NCBI GenBank assembly: GCA_965248855.1
Contig: CBDFKQ010000014.1
Location: 310,001-374,000, forward strand
DNA length: 64,000 nucleotides
Source: CBDFKQ01 sp965248855
GTDB lineage: Bacteria; Bacteroidota; Bacteroidia; Cytophagales; 172606-1
Direction of reading: 5' to 3'
Position numbers and translations under genes: made by a program. A model generated the notes under the pieces. It did not search any database and had not been told where the DNA came from. It saw only the letters and a list, made by a program, of their open reading frames with translations. Positions 27,170 to 35,780 of the stretch are shown one piece after another; the stretch's first letter is position 1; every line of letters begins with the position of its first letter.

Positions 27170-28021
27170 TTAATAAATGTAAATATCTGTATTTTTGATA
27201 ACCGGTGATCCTTTTTTACTGCTTGTTATTACTTCAATTTTTTTGGTTACGTATCCCTCTTTATCGAAAGTATAAGTATAAGTAGTAGTAAAGATATTTC
27301 CCGCAGCATCTTGTTCAGTTCTTTCTGTTAATAAATTTTTACTTTCTCTTCCTTTGCCGGCAAAAACGTTTTCTATAGCAGGGGCATAATTGCCGTTTAT
27401 TAAAATGAACCTTCTTTCTACATCTGTCGATGGGCGAACGTTCAGTTTGGATAAATCATATTTATAAGATATAATTTTACCGCCTTGGCTTTCAGGTTGT
27501 AAAACAAGATTATCGTCAGCATCATATTTATAATAATTGTTTTCATTAGGGTTTGAATCTATTTGGGATTTTATTATTCGGTTTTTTCCATCATATGTAA
27601 AATCCGTAATAGTTTTACCACCATAAAAAGACGGCTCTGATACTTGAGTAACTAATGATTTACCATTGATATCGCTTAACTTATAGGTAATTTCAATATT
27701 TGAAAAACCACCGGTTTTTTTAATTATACCCGGACTTAAATAATTAAAATTATACGTCTCTTTTTGTTCATTAACGGTTGATATTAATTTTCCGTCAGCA
27801 GAATAAGTGTATTTAATAAACCCCGGCTGAGAAACCTGAAGACCAATAATTTGTTGTGACTGTATAGATGCCAATCTTTTACCTGATGCCTGATTTCGGA
27901 GACTTGATGAATTGGATGAAGCAGATTCACTGCCGTAATAAGGTATTAATGAATCTTTTTTACACGACGCGAGAGTTGTTAAAAAACAAATGGAGATAAT
28001 CATAAGCTTAATACCTTTCAT
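27170..28021 (-). CDS. Hypothetical lipoprotein with YD-like strands
   Basis: 283 residues. Lipobox TLASC gives lipid Cys near residue 20. The mature part has repeated strand-turn units such as FIKYTYSADGKLIST, DFTYDGKNRI, YYKYDADDNL and TYTFDKEGYVTK, like the YD-repeat or DUF4595-type lipoproteins of Bacteroidota. No enzymatic motif. Surface or periplasmic; function unknown. It lies just upstream of the GH74-like gene on the same strand, so joint use in polysaccharide handling is possible but weakly supported. Confidence 0.7.
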   Translation of the reverse strand: MKGIKLMIISICFLTTLASCKKDSLIPYYGSESASSNSSSLRNQASGKRLASIQSQQIIGLQVSQPGFIKYTYSADGKLISTVNEQKETYNFNYLSPGIIKKTGGFSNIEITYKLSDINGKSLVTQVSEPSFYGGKTITDFTYDGKNRIIKSQIDSNPNENNYYKYDADDNLVLQPESQGGKIISYKYDLSKLNVRPSTDVERRFILINGNYAPAIENVFAGKGRESKNLLTERTEQDAAGNIFTTTYTYTFDKEGYVTKKIEVITSSKKGSPVIKNTDIYIY

Positions 28022-28530
28022 AAGTAAATAATTTAAGTTTAGTTACTTACCATTACGTAAACAATTACGTGAAAGGTTGCCTTGGCTAAAATTATATTTT
28101 CATTATTATCTCTCTTCAGGCCATAACTTATATTTAAGAGTAAGCGAAAGGATTTCTTCGTCCTAAAAAAGCCCGCTTGGCATTGGCATGGTCATTGACT
28201 ACGTTAGGGCGTTATCAATCTCCAGATTTGAAATTATAAAACATTCTTGTTATTTTTTTTTATGAGTCAGGGCTATCAAATTCTTCACCTACTCTCTCAT
28301 GTTTGTAACTTATGGTTCTAGCTTAATCATTTAAATAAATTCTCTTAAGTATCCTTAATAATACATTACGATGAATTTATATATCATTGCAGAAGGAAAA
28401 TTACAATAATTTAGTTTTGTAGACATGGTTCAAAAAAGCTACGATTGTACTTCGAAATTGCAAATTCTGAAGAGCATAGTTTTTCTATGATTGTGCATCT
28501 GTATTCATTACTGTTTTTAATTCGAATATT
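28022..28530. other. 509-bp spacer
   Basis: It contains a 62-bp segment (28194-28256) repeated at 57123-57184 with about 85% identity. A hairpin-like GATTTCTTCGTCC region lies nearby. No gene is seen. Confidence 0.5.
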
Positions 28531-29334
28531 TTATTCTAAAACCAGTTGTATAAAGTTGTCCATCGTAAGCCAAAACTCACCTTTAAATCCCCCGGCTACC
28601 ATTAGGCTTTTTCTGCCTTTACCATCATCATCACAAACGGCTATATCAACACCCATTTTTTGTGAAGAAGATGCAAAAAAGTTTGGTATTGCAAATCCTA
28701 TTTCCATAACATATCCACCCATAACACGTTTTGTAACAACTTCGCCATGCCATTCTTTTTCAAATGCATCGGTTTGAGGTGCATTGGTATAATAGGCTTG
28801 TTTTGTGTCATCAAAAAAAACTTTAGTCGGTATGGAGGGAAGAAATTGCATTTCATGACCAAATAGTCTCTTACCATACCTGTCTTCCAAAGTAGACTTT
28901 GAATTTATGCCTTCTATTCTATTGCCTTTTAAATGTTGGTGGTCGAGGTGAATTTCTACGCAGTCGTTAAGCCAGGCAAACTTTTGGTTAAAGTTGGATG
29001 ATGTATCGTCTTTTACCTCAATTAAAAAAAATAATTTTCCGGCATCATGCACTATTTTCCAGCTAAAACTTAAATCCTGATTGCCATGCCAGTTTCCTTC
29101 GGGAAGGCCTTCACCAAGCCAAAGGTGGTTGCGACCATTAACTTCAACAGAAAGAATATTAGCCCAATCATCTACATCTCCATTGACAACAATTTTTTGT
29201 TTTTTTACCTGATATTTTTCGCCCGCTTTAACAGCATGTTTGGTTGTGGTTTTATTTGTACTCCTACATTGCAGAAATCCCAACACTACAAGAAATAGCG
29301 TAGTTATTTTTATTGTATTTATTATTTTCGGCAT
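28531..29334 (-). CDS. CBM9-like carbohydrate-binding lipoprotein
   Basis: 267 residues. Lipobox GFLQC (Cys about 23), then a CBM9-like beta-sandwich: KIVVNGDVDDWANI start, SFSWKIVHDAGKLFFLIEVKDDT, WLNDCVEIHLD and a late MGVDIAVCDDDGKGRK. Such domains bind oligosaccharide ends or occur in xylanases and sugar-processing lipoproteins. No catalytic module is fused. It probably displays sugar binding at the cell surface. Single gene. Confidence 0.82.
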   Translation of the reverse strand: MPKIINTIKITTLFLVVLGFLQCRSTNKTTTKHAVKAGEKYQVKKQKIVVNGDVDDWANILSVEVNGRNHLWLGEGLPEGNWHGNQDLSFSWKIVHDAGKLFFLIEVKDDTSSNFNQKFAWLNDCVEIHLDHQHLKGNRIEGINSKSTLEDRYGKRLFGHEMQFLPSIPTKVFFDDTKQAYYTNAPQTDAFEKEWHGEVVTKRVMGGYVMEIGFAIPNFFASSSQKMGVDIAVCDDDGKGRKSLMVAGGFKGEFWLTMDNFIQLVLE

Positions 29335-29420
29335 TGATTTATAGCGTGTTTTATAAATTACTTTTATATGTTATTTAACATTAGGACTTATTCATTCGTT
29401 AGAGAGGCCCATTAAAACCG

Positions 29421-29453
29421 AATAAGCACCGTCTGAGATTGGCGATGCTTATT
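29421..29453 (-). terminator. Hairpin terminator of the S41 protease gene
   Basis: AATAAGCA / TGCTTATT stem, 17-nt loop, 35 bp past the stop. Confidence 0.6.
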
Positions 29454-29487
29454 TTGCTTACTTTATCATGTTTTCAATTTATTTTTT

Positions 29488-31155
29488 TTACTTCTTCTTC
29501 TCACCTAAATCTTCAATTTTTTGTGCTTCACTAAATAAATTTACCGCTTTATTATAAATTTCATCAGTTGCGGGCATCATCACTTCATAATATTCGTTGT
29601 TTTTACCTACATGATCATGACGATAATTGCTTCTGGCTATCAATGCCTTAATTTGATTGCGAATTAATAATTGCGATCTGTCATATTCTTTTTGATTGAA
29701 TTTTACTTTTGCCTTGTTTCCCATTTCAACCACCTCTTTCATCATATCATCATTGACGGTAAAATTTTTATTAAAAATTTTAAAAGGCATATTCGATAAT
29801 TCAGCTTTATGATCAGCATAATATTTATATGAAAATTCGCGTATTACATTTGCTCCCGCCAATTCACCTAAGTATTTTGTGTTAAAATTAGTATCTAAAG
29901 GAACAAAAAAATCAGGCATAATTCCACCGCCACCATATACAGTACGTCCGTTTAATGTTGAAAATTTTAATTTTTGATTGAATTTAATACTATCCGGATG
30001 AAAATATTCACCGTGATCGTATCGATGTTTCCAATCCAATTCATAATCATCAGGATTTGTATCTTTTCCATAGGGTTTTTGAATGCTCCTCCCGCTTGGA
30101 GTATAATACCTGGATATTGTTAACCGTAATTGCGAACCATCTTCCAAATCAACCGGCATTTGTACCAAACCTTTTCCGAAAGACCTTCTGCCAACAATTA
30201 ATGCCCTGTCATTATCTTGTAAGGCACCCGAAACTATTTCAGATGCAGAAGCACTTCCTTCATCAATTAAAACAATTATAGGTCCTTTTTCGAAAATTCC
30301 GGGATGATTTGATCTGATTTTCGAATCATATTGTTTTACTTTTCCATCAGTATAAACAATCATTTTTCCGTCAGCCAGTAATTCATCAACCATATTGGTT
30401 GCCCTGTCTAAATATCCGCCCGGGTTTCCTCTCAAATCTAATATTAACCGGCGCATTCCTGTATCTTTTAATTCTTTTAAAGCTTGTTTAAACTCAGTAA
30501 AAGTATTTTCAGCAAAATTACTCACTTTAATATATCCCGTTTTTCCATCAATCATATATGCAGCTTCCACAGAATAATTTGGTATTTTATCTCTGGTAAC
30601 AGTAAAGTCCATTATTCCTTTTACCCCTTTACGCATAATGCCCAATTTCACTTTTGAACCTTTCGGCCCCCGTAATTTTTTAAATACAGTTCCGTTATCC
30701 GATTTCTTTTTATCAAAAATGGGTTTATCGTCCACTTTAACTATTTTATCTCCGGTTTGCACACCGATAGCCTCCGAAGGACCTCCAATGAGTGGTGCAA
30801 CTACATAAACAGTATCATGAAAAATATTAAATTCTACTCCGATACCGTCAAAGCCACTTTCTAGTTGAGATTTTGCAGCCTGAACATTAGCCAGTGGAAT
30901 GTAAACCGTATGAGGATCAAGCTTCTCCAACATTTTTTCAATAGAATAATCAACCAATTCATCCGTATTTACAGTATCAACATAATCGGATGAGATTAAA
31001 GACAAAACTTGTTTGATTCTTTGATATCCCTGAAAACTTTTATTGTTTTGAGGAGAATGACTAAAAACAGTTGCTCCCAGTAATATACCGCCTGCCAAGG
31101 CAATACAAATAATAAGAGGCTGACGAATTGAAAATGAAGAATTTTTTAAACTCAC
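29488..31155 (-). CDS. S41-family carboxy-terminal processing protease (CtpA-like)
   Basis: 555 residues. Membrane anchor at 11-31, a helical region, a PDZ domain at about 85-175 (GFDGIGVEFN, VQTGDKIVKV) and the S41 catalytic core. The active-site serine lies in EGSASASEIV (301-305) and the lysine is K328 in RRSFGKGLVQ. It cleaves C-termini of envelope proteins in the periplasm. A C-terminal extension of about 180 residues (helical, HRYDHGEYF onward) follows, typical of Bacteroidota members. Single gene. Confidence 0.94.
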   Translation of the reverse strand: MSLKNSSFSIRQPLIICIALAGGILLGATVFSHSPQNNKSFQGYQRIKQVLSLISSDYVDTVNTDELVDYSIEKMLEKLDPHTVYIPLANVQAAKSQLESGFDGIGVEFNIFHDTVYVVAPLIGGPSEAIGVQTGDKIVKVDDKPIFDKKKSDNGTVFKKLRGPKGSKVKLGIMRKGVKGIMDFTVTRDKIPNYSVEAAYMIDGKTGYIKVSNFAENTFTEFKQALKELKDTGMRRLILDLRGNPGGYLDRATNMVDELLADGKMIVYTDGKVKQYDSKIRSNHPGIFEKGPIIVLIDEGSASASEIVSGALQDNDRALIVGRRSFGKGLVQMPVDLEDGSQLRLTISRYYTPSGRSIQKPYGKDTNPDDYELDWKHRYDHGEYFHPDSIKFNQKLKFSTLNGRTVYGGGGIMPDFFVPLDTNFNTKYLGELAGANVIREFSYKYYADHKAELSNMPFKIFNKNFTVNDDMMKEVVEMGNKAKVKFNQKEYDRSQLLIRNQIKALIARSNYRHDHVGKNNEYYEVMMPATDEIYNKAVNLFSEAQKIEDLGEKKK

Positions 31156-31427
31156 TGTATTAAACTTTTATTGTAAAATTATTTGTAATTATAAAACTTT
31201 AACAATGTAAATAAAGTTTATTATAATTAAAATTTGTTTACATTCTTTACATAAAGGGTTAATATCTATTACTTATGGTAATAATATCGAAAAATTAATT
31301 TATTTTGATTGCATGGATTATTATTGCCAAACTTTAATTTGCGAATTATAAAATAATAAAACACATTTGGGCATAGTTTTTCGTTATAAAACAAATTATT
31401 GATTAGTATACCTTTTGGATTTATAAA

Positions 31428-32168
31428 ATGGAAACCATTAAACAGACGCTTACAGATTTGGTAAATGAAAATTATTCATACGCCTATGTACTTGATATGT
31501 TTGGAATACCATTTTACGAGCATTTGGATAATACTCTGTTACAGGTTTGCAGAAAAAAAGGCTTAAAGATTATTCCTATTCTTAAGGGTTTGGAATCTGT
31601 TGATGTAGTTTATAAAGATACAAAGAACGACCTGCGTGATTGGCCTGCGGATATGATTATTGAATATTTAAGGCACTCTCACTCAACCTTTATTAAAAAT
31701 AAATTGCCTTATTATACAAGGCTCGTAAAGCATTTAAATATAAGTGATTTTTCACTGGCGAAAGATTTACAAATATTGGTACCCTTATTTGCAGAAGATT
31801 TTATTCATCATATTCATGAGGAAGAAGATTCTTTATTTATCTATATCCTGCAAATGATAAAAGCAAAAGAAGGAAGGTTTCCTTTAAATAAAATATACTT
31901 CGAAATGGAGAAACTCTCTATAAATAAATTTTCTTCAGAACATGAAACGCACGACGATGAGATGCAGGGAATAAGGGAGCTTACTCAAAATTATTTATTA
32001 CCGGAGAATGCAGATATTATTTGCAAAGTAGTTTATTCCGAATTAGAGGCCTTTGAAATGGATTTACAAAAGCATGCTTTTATCGAAAATGAAATTCTTT
32101 TCCCAAAAGCGCAAATCATTGAGGATGCTTTAAAAAAGAAAATTTCAAATATTATTTTACTTAATTGA
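31428..32168 (+). CDS. RIC/ScdA-like hemerythrin-domain protein
   Basis: 246 residues. The N-terminal 60 residues look like the ScdA_N (DUF542) domain (VLDMFGIPFYEHLDNTLLQVC) but without its CC motif; C41 remains. The C-terminal four-helix di-iron domain has H83, H85, H127/H128/H130, E131-133, H172, H175, H216 and E222, matching the ligand pattern of Fe-S repair proteins (RIC/YtfE). It likely protects or repairs iron centres under NO or oxidative stress. Single gene, 188 bp upstream of ruvX. Confidence 0.85.
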   Translation: METIKQTLTDLVNENYSYAYVLDMFGIPFYEHLDNTLLQVCRKKGLKIIPILKGLESVDVVYKDTKNDLRDWPADMIIEYLRHSHSTFIKNKLPYYTRLVKHLNISDFSLAKDLQILVPLFAEDFIHHIHEEEDSLFIYILQMIKAKEGRFPLNKIYFEMEKLSINKFSSEHETHDDEMQGIRELTQNYLLPENADIICKVVYSELEAFEMDLQKHAFIENEILFPKAQIIEDALKKKISNIILLN

Positions 32169-32207
32169 TTATGAATTTATCAATATCGATATATTCATAA
32201 TTTTATA
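32167..32207. repeat. Dispersed palindromic repeat, copy 4
   Basis: TTATGAATTTATCAATATCG then ATATATTCATAA: two arms and an inner ATCGAT core. It lies right after the hemerythrin gene. Confidence 0.75.
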
Positions 32208-32274
32208 ATATTTTGAACATTTTAAGAAGGCATTATAATATTTTAGAAATATAACTTCGGCCTTAAGAGGTAAA

Positions 32275-32302
32275 TTTCGGCCTGCCAGAGGACAGGCCGA
32301 AA
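32275..32302. other. Strong hairpin upstream of ruvX
   Basis: A 10-bp perfect stem, TTTCGGCCTG / CAGGCCGAAA, with an 8-nt loop, followed by A9 then T5. It may end transcription of the hemerythrin gene, but the T-tract is displaced. Confidence 0.55.
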
Positions 32303-32355
32303 AAAAAATTTTTGTCTCTTAATATTTTTTCTCAATACCCATTACTACCACCAAT

Positions 32356-32772
32356 TTGGGAAGATTACTTGCAATTGATTACGGAACAAAACGAGTTGGC
32401 ATCGCAGTATCAGATCCCTTAAAAATCATCGCCACTGCTTTAGATGCCATTCATTCAAAGGATATAATAGATTTCTTAAAAAAATATCATTTGGCCGAAC
32501 AAATCGAAAAATTTGTTGTAGGAATGCCTAAGAATCTCGATGGAACCACTACCGATGCTACCAAACATGTTGAAATTTTTATCAAACAGTTAAAAAAAAC
32601 ATTTCCGGATATTCCGATTCATTTAATTGATGAAAGGTATACTTCCAAAATAGCCCAACAATCAATGATTGCCAGTGGAATGAAAAAAAAAGACAGGCAG
32701 GTAAAATCAAATATTGATAAAATAAGTGCGGTTATAATTTTGCAGGATTTTATGAAATCAAATTTTATCTAA
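32356..32772 (+). CDS. ruvX: Holliday junction resolvase / pre-16S rRNA nuclease RuvX (YqgF)
   Basis: 138 residues with an RNase H-like fold: LLAIDYGTKRVGIAVSD at the start, GMPKNLDG, and LIDERYTS late. YqgF proteins mature the 16S rRNA 5' end. The start appears to be TTG at 32356 (GRLLAIDYG follows); no in-frame ATG precedes the conserved first strand, and no Shine-Dalgarno is evident. Complete in length. Confidence 0.92.
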   Translation: MGRLLAIDYGTKRVGIAVSDPLKIIATALDAIHSKDIIDFLKKYHLAEQIEKFVVGMPKNLDGTTTDATKHVEIFIKQLKKTFPDIPIHLIDERYTSKIAQQSMIASGMKKKDRQVKSNIDKISAVIILQDFMKSNFI

Positions 32773-32913
32773 TGCGTTTGGTGAATTGTTTGAGTAATTA
32801 ATTTAATCCAAAAAGAAGAAAGAAGAAAGAAATAATTATCAGATTTCTATGATTAAAGCAACTATTTTTATCTTTATATAATCATATTTTTAAATATTTT
32901 TTTCAGAATCACC

Positions 32914-32977
32914 GCCTTAAGTGAGAATAACTTTTTTGGCCTGATAAGGGGCCAAAAAGTTATTTCCCACTTAAGGC
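32914..32977 (-). other. Long hairpin at the 3' end of IS110 copy A
   Basis: About 26-28 bp near-perfect arms (GCCTTAAGTG through TTTTTTGGCC and their complement), 42 bp past the transposase stop. Copy B has the same hairpin with a shorter loop. Likely terminator or barrier to read-through. Confidence 0.85.
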
Positions 32978-33018
32978 TGCTAACTTTAACAATAGACTTT
33001 CTTTAGCAGCCTTAATTT

Positions 33019-34026
33019 TTATGCGACAGCCCTAGTATAATCCTGTTCATACTTCCTGTTTTGGTTCACACAGGCGAATATTCTTAAAACAAGTTTGTTC
33101 CTTACCGCATTGATGACCAACATTTTATTTTTCTTTTCTTCAATTACTTTTCTTTCATAATACTTTTTCATATCAGGGTTATGGTTAATGGCTACTAAGG
33201 CTGTCATATGAAATAGGGTTTTCATCTTTTTATTGGCCATGTGTGAGACCCCGGCTTTCCCTTTCATCAATCCCGATTCTTTTACAAAAGGGGCAAGTCC
33301 TGAGTAGCAAGAGAACTTTTTAGGGTCTTTGATATCTTTAAATTCATTGGTGGTAATGATGATTTGGGTAGCTGTTATCTTTCCAACACCTTTTACCGAG
33401 GTGATAATAGAAAACAAACGTTTTAACTCTTCATCCATTTCTATTACCTTTTCCATACTTTCTTCAACACCCTTCAAATCGGCTTCTATGGCTTTCAAAG
33501 CCCCACTACAAAGTGATTTGTGATGGTTTGACATTTTTTTGCTTATGAAAGCGCTGCTTTCTTCTAAAGGGGTACTTAATTGTTTTTTAGCGTTTATTAA
33601 CCTTGAGCGAAGGGCAGCTAAATGTGAGAGTTCTGTTACTATTTCTCTTTTAGGCGTCCATAAACGTAATCCATCACGGTTTTTATAAGCATATTCTGCA
33701 ATCCTCATAGCATCTACTTTGTCATTCTTTCCCCTTACATTGCCCATAGAATTCTTTATTTGGCTGGCAACTTCAAGGCAAACATTTGCCTTCTTTTTAT
33801 GAAGGTAGGATAGTAAATGATTGTTATATATGCCTGTATGCTCCAAACAAATAACAGCATCTTTAATATTAAGTCCCAACTTCTTGGAAAGCCCGGCAAT
33901 GAATGATTTGACAGCCGATGGAGTATTTTCAATCTCCTGATGAAACAAAAACTCTTTACCTTTCATAACGGCAAAGTCAAGTTCATTTTTACTTACATCA
34001 CAACCAATAAAATAATTAAATTCCAT
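33019..34026 (-). CDS. IS110-family transposase, copy A
   Basis: 335 residues. DEDD tetrad: D10 in IGCDVSK, E62 in CLEHTGIY, D102 and D105 in KNDKVDA. A coiled linker (about 140-200) and the Transposase_20 domain follow: ITSVKGVGKITATQI, CYSGLAPFVKESG with the conserved serine. Spacing of the acidic residues resembles IS621. About 92% identical to copy B, with most differences in the last 96 residues. Intact, so potentially active. Confidence 0.95.
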   Translation of the reverse strand: MEFNYFIGCDVSKNELDFAVMKGKEFLFHQEIENTPSAVKSFIAGLSKKLGLNIKDAVICLEHTGIYNNHLLSYLHKKKANVCLEVASQIKNSMGNVRGKNDKVDAMRIAEYAYKNRDGLRLWTPKREIVTELSHLAALRSRLINAKKQLSTPLEESSAFISKKMSNHHKSLCSGALKAIEADLKGVEESMEKVIEMDEELKRLFSIITSVKGVGKITATQIIITTNEFKDIKDPKKFSCYSGLAPFVKESGLMKGKAGVSHMANKKMKTLFHMTALVAINHNPDMKKYYERKVIEEKKNKMLVINAVRNKLVLRIFACVNQNRKYEQDYTRAVA

Positions 34027-34028
34027 AT

Positions 34029-34038
34029 ATTTAACCTG
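34029..34038. repeat. Inverted-repeat arm closing the bridge-RNA region, copy A
   Basis: ATTTAACCTG, paired with CAGGTAAAT at 34287-34295. Copy B has ATTTAACCCG (40586-40595) with CGGGTAAAT (40844-40852). Confidence 0.6.
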
Positions 34039-34059
34039 TTAATAGTTTAACAAAAAAGT

Positions 34060-34232
34060 TAGCATGTTTTAAACACCATCAAAACCTTATTAATGAGCCT
34101 GGTAACTCTAATTTCTATTTGATGCCATAGTTTAAAACAAACGGTAAAGGATTAAATCTGATAATAGATCATTAGTCTGGTTTACCAACGTATGCGCCTT
34201 TACCGTTGTTAACTTTTCACAATTTGTGAAAA
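34060..34232 (-). ncRNA. Bridge RNA of IS110 copy A (predicted)
   Basis: Read in transposase sense: a 9-bp hairpin (34214-34232), then loop 1 closed by an 11-bp perfect stem (AACGGTAAAGG at 34140-34150 with 34197-34207), then loop 2 closed by the 34066-34084 / 34118-34138 stem. Loop 1 holds UAAACC (matches left target flank) and AUUAUCAG (complements right target flank). Loop 2 holds AUAGAAAU (matches the element's 3' end) and AAGG (complements CCTT at the 5' end). Order and polarity equal the LTG-RTG-LDG-RDG scheme of IS621. Expression is not shown. Confidence 0.8.
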
Positions 34233-34300
34233 TTCTTTATAAGAAAACAAAAAATAATTAAGATAGAATTCTTAGAATTTTACATCCAGGTAAATCTAAA

Positions 34301-34330
34301 GGTTTATCAATATCAGTATCTTCATAATTT
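34301..34330. repeat. Dispersed palindromic repeat, right half beside IS110 copy A
   Basis: GGTTTATCAATATC then AGTATCTTCATAATTT. The missing half is on the other side of the element, at 32833-32842. Confidence 0.7.
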
Positions 34331-34557
34331 ATAAGCTATTTTTACTAAAAATTACTGATTTATCTTTACAACATAATAAATACAAACCGGCTAGGTAAAT
34401 GGGAATTACAAATAGTTTGTAGTACATTATTATTTAAATATTGATAAAACGATAACTGAAATTAAAATTTATCGTATTAGGATTCAGCGATTAAAATTTT
34501 TAAATATTTTTATCGTTGTAAACCAAAAAATCAGTAACTCACCTATCATCATTATTA

Positions 34558-35274
34558 ATGAGCACTTTATCTTTTATATTGTTACAAGTACCAAGTATTG
34601 TTGCGGATAGCACTAAAAATGCCGGTGGAGTATTACCAACAGCAGCCGGACAAGGCCTTTCAATGTCAGAATTACTGGTAAAAGGTGGGCCGATAATGAT
34701 CCCGATTTTAATTTTATCATTGTTCGCCGTTTTTCTTTTTGTTCAGAGATATTTATATATCCGAAAGTCGGGCTATATGGATCCGCAATTTTTAGCCAAC
34801 ATCAGAGAGAAATTATTGCAAAATAACGTACGTTCGGCTATTGATTATTGTTCAACATCCAAATTTCCAATTGCCCGCTTAATAGAAAAAGGTTTGTACA
34901 GAATGGGTTCTCCAATCAGAGATATTGAAGTTGCAATTGAAAATACGGCAAGAGTTGAAATTTATAAAATGGAAAAAAACCTGGGTTTACTTGCTGCAGT
35001 AGCCGCTATTGCACCAATGATGGGTTTCTTGGGAACAGTAGCAGGGATGATTAAAACATTTTATGATATTTCTCAAGCGGGTGGTACAATAGGCATTGAT
35101 GTGATTGCAGGTGGTATTTATCAAAAAATGATAACATCTGCAGCGGGCTTAATTGTAGGGATGACTGCCCATGCCTTGTATACTTATTTAAATACAATGA
35201 TAGACAGGGTTATTAATAAAATGGAAGTTACTGCCATTGATTTTATGGATATTTTATATAAACCGGTGGCTTAA
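34558..35274 (+). CDS. exbB: ExbB/TolQ-type proton channel protein
   Basis: 238 residues, three transmembrane helices (about 44-64, 145-170, 187-210). The MotA/TolQ/ExbB domain contains GLLAAVAAIAPMMGFLGTVAGM and ITSAAGLIVGMTAHALY. It has an N-terminal extension with Ser/Ala/Gly. Together with ExbD it couples the proton motive force to TonB-dependent transport at the outer membrane. exbD follows 2 bp downstream; no tonB gene in the window. Confidence 0.93.
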   Translation: MSTLSFILLQVPSIVADSTKNAGGVLPTAAGQGLSMSELLVKGGPIMIPILILSLFAVFLFVQRYLYIRKSGYMDPQFLANIREKLLQNNVRSAIDYCSTSKFPIARLIEKGLYRMGSPIRDIEVAIENTARVEIYKMEKNLGLLAAVAAIAPMMGFLGTVAGMIKTFYDISQAGGTIGIDVIAGGIYQKMITSAAGLIVGMTAHALYTYLNTMIDRVINKMEVTAIDFMDILYKPVA

Positions 35275-35276
35275 AT

Positions 35277-35675
35277 ATGAATTTTAGAAGAAGAAAAAAA
35301 AATGATTCACATTTGGAAGGCGGTGCCTTATCTGATATTTTATTTATTTTAATGCTATTTTTTCTCATGATTTCTACCATGATAAGTTCAGATGCCATTA
35401 AAGTAAGTTTGCCTAGAGCGGGATCCAGTAAAGCAGTTCCTAAAGATATTATTCCGATTTATGTAACATCCGATTTAAAGTGTTTTATCCGTAAAGATGC
35501 AGTTGATATGGAACAATTACGAGCCTTATTGGAAGTTGAATCGAAAAAATATAAAAATCCAAATGTAATTTTAAAAGCCGATAAGGGGGCAAATTGGGGA
35601 AGGGTTGTTGAAGTAATTGATGTGATAAGGGCTTTAAATTTGCCATTTTCAGTAGCCACTGACAGAAAAAAATAA
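35277..35675 (+). CDS. exbD: ExbD/TolR-type biopolymer transport protein
   Basis: 132 residues. One transmembrane segment (about 20-37) starting ALSDILFILMLFFLM; D20 is the conserved proton-carrying Asp. The periplasmic domain ends RALNLPFSVATDRK. Starts 2 bp after the exbB stop, so the two are translationally linked. Partner of ExbB in energising outer-membrane transport. Confidence 0.92.
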   Translation: MNFRRRKKNDSHLEGGALSDILFILMLFFLMISTMISSDAIKVSLPRAGSSKAVPKDIIPIYVTSDLKCFIRKDAVDMEQLRALLEVESKKYKNPNVILKADKGANWGRVVEVIDVIRALNLPFSVATDRKK

Positions 35676-35739
35676 TGCATTAAAATTCATAAAAGAGTTC
35701 TGCTTTAATGCCGGCTCTTTTTTCTTTTTAATGAAAAAT

Positions 35740-35771
35740 AAAAGCCCACAGCTATAATACCTGCAGGCTAA
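35740..35771 (-). terminator. Hairpin terminator of the H1-like gene
   Basis: AGCC / GGCT with TGCAG-CTG inner pairs, just past the stop on the minus strand. Confidence 0.5.
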
Positions 35772-35780
35772 AAATAAAAA

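Larger units (their letters stand above)
32843..34300 (-). mobile_element. IS110-family insertion sequence, copy A (about 1.46 kb)
   Basis: Boundaries come from comparison with copy B. The two agree from the left junction, including 8 shared target bases outside it, to the right junction, where both enter the same dispersed palindrome. Beyond that they diverge. The left junction on the plus strand is TAATTATCAG/ATTTCTATG; the right is ATCTAAA/GGTTTATCAATATC. One transposase gene, a downstream hairpin and a structured non-coding end. Confidence 0.85.
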
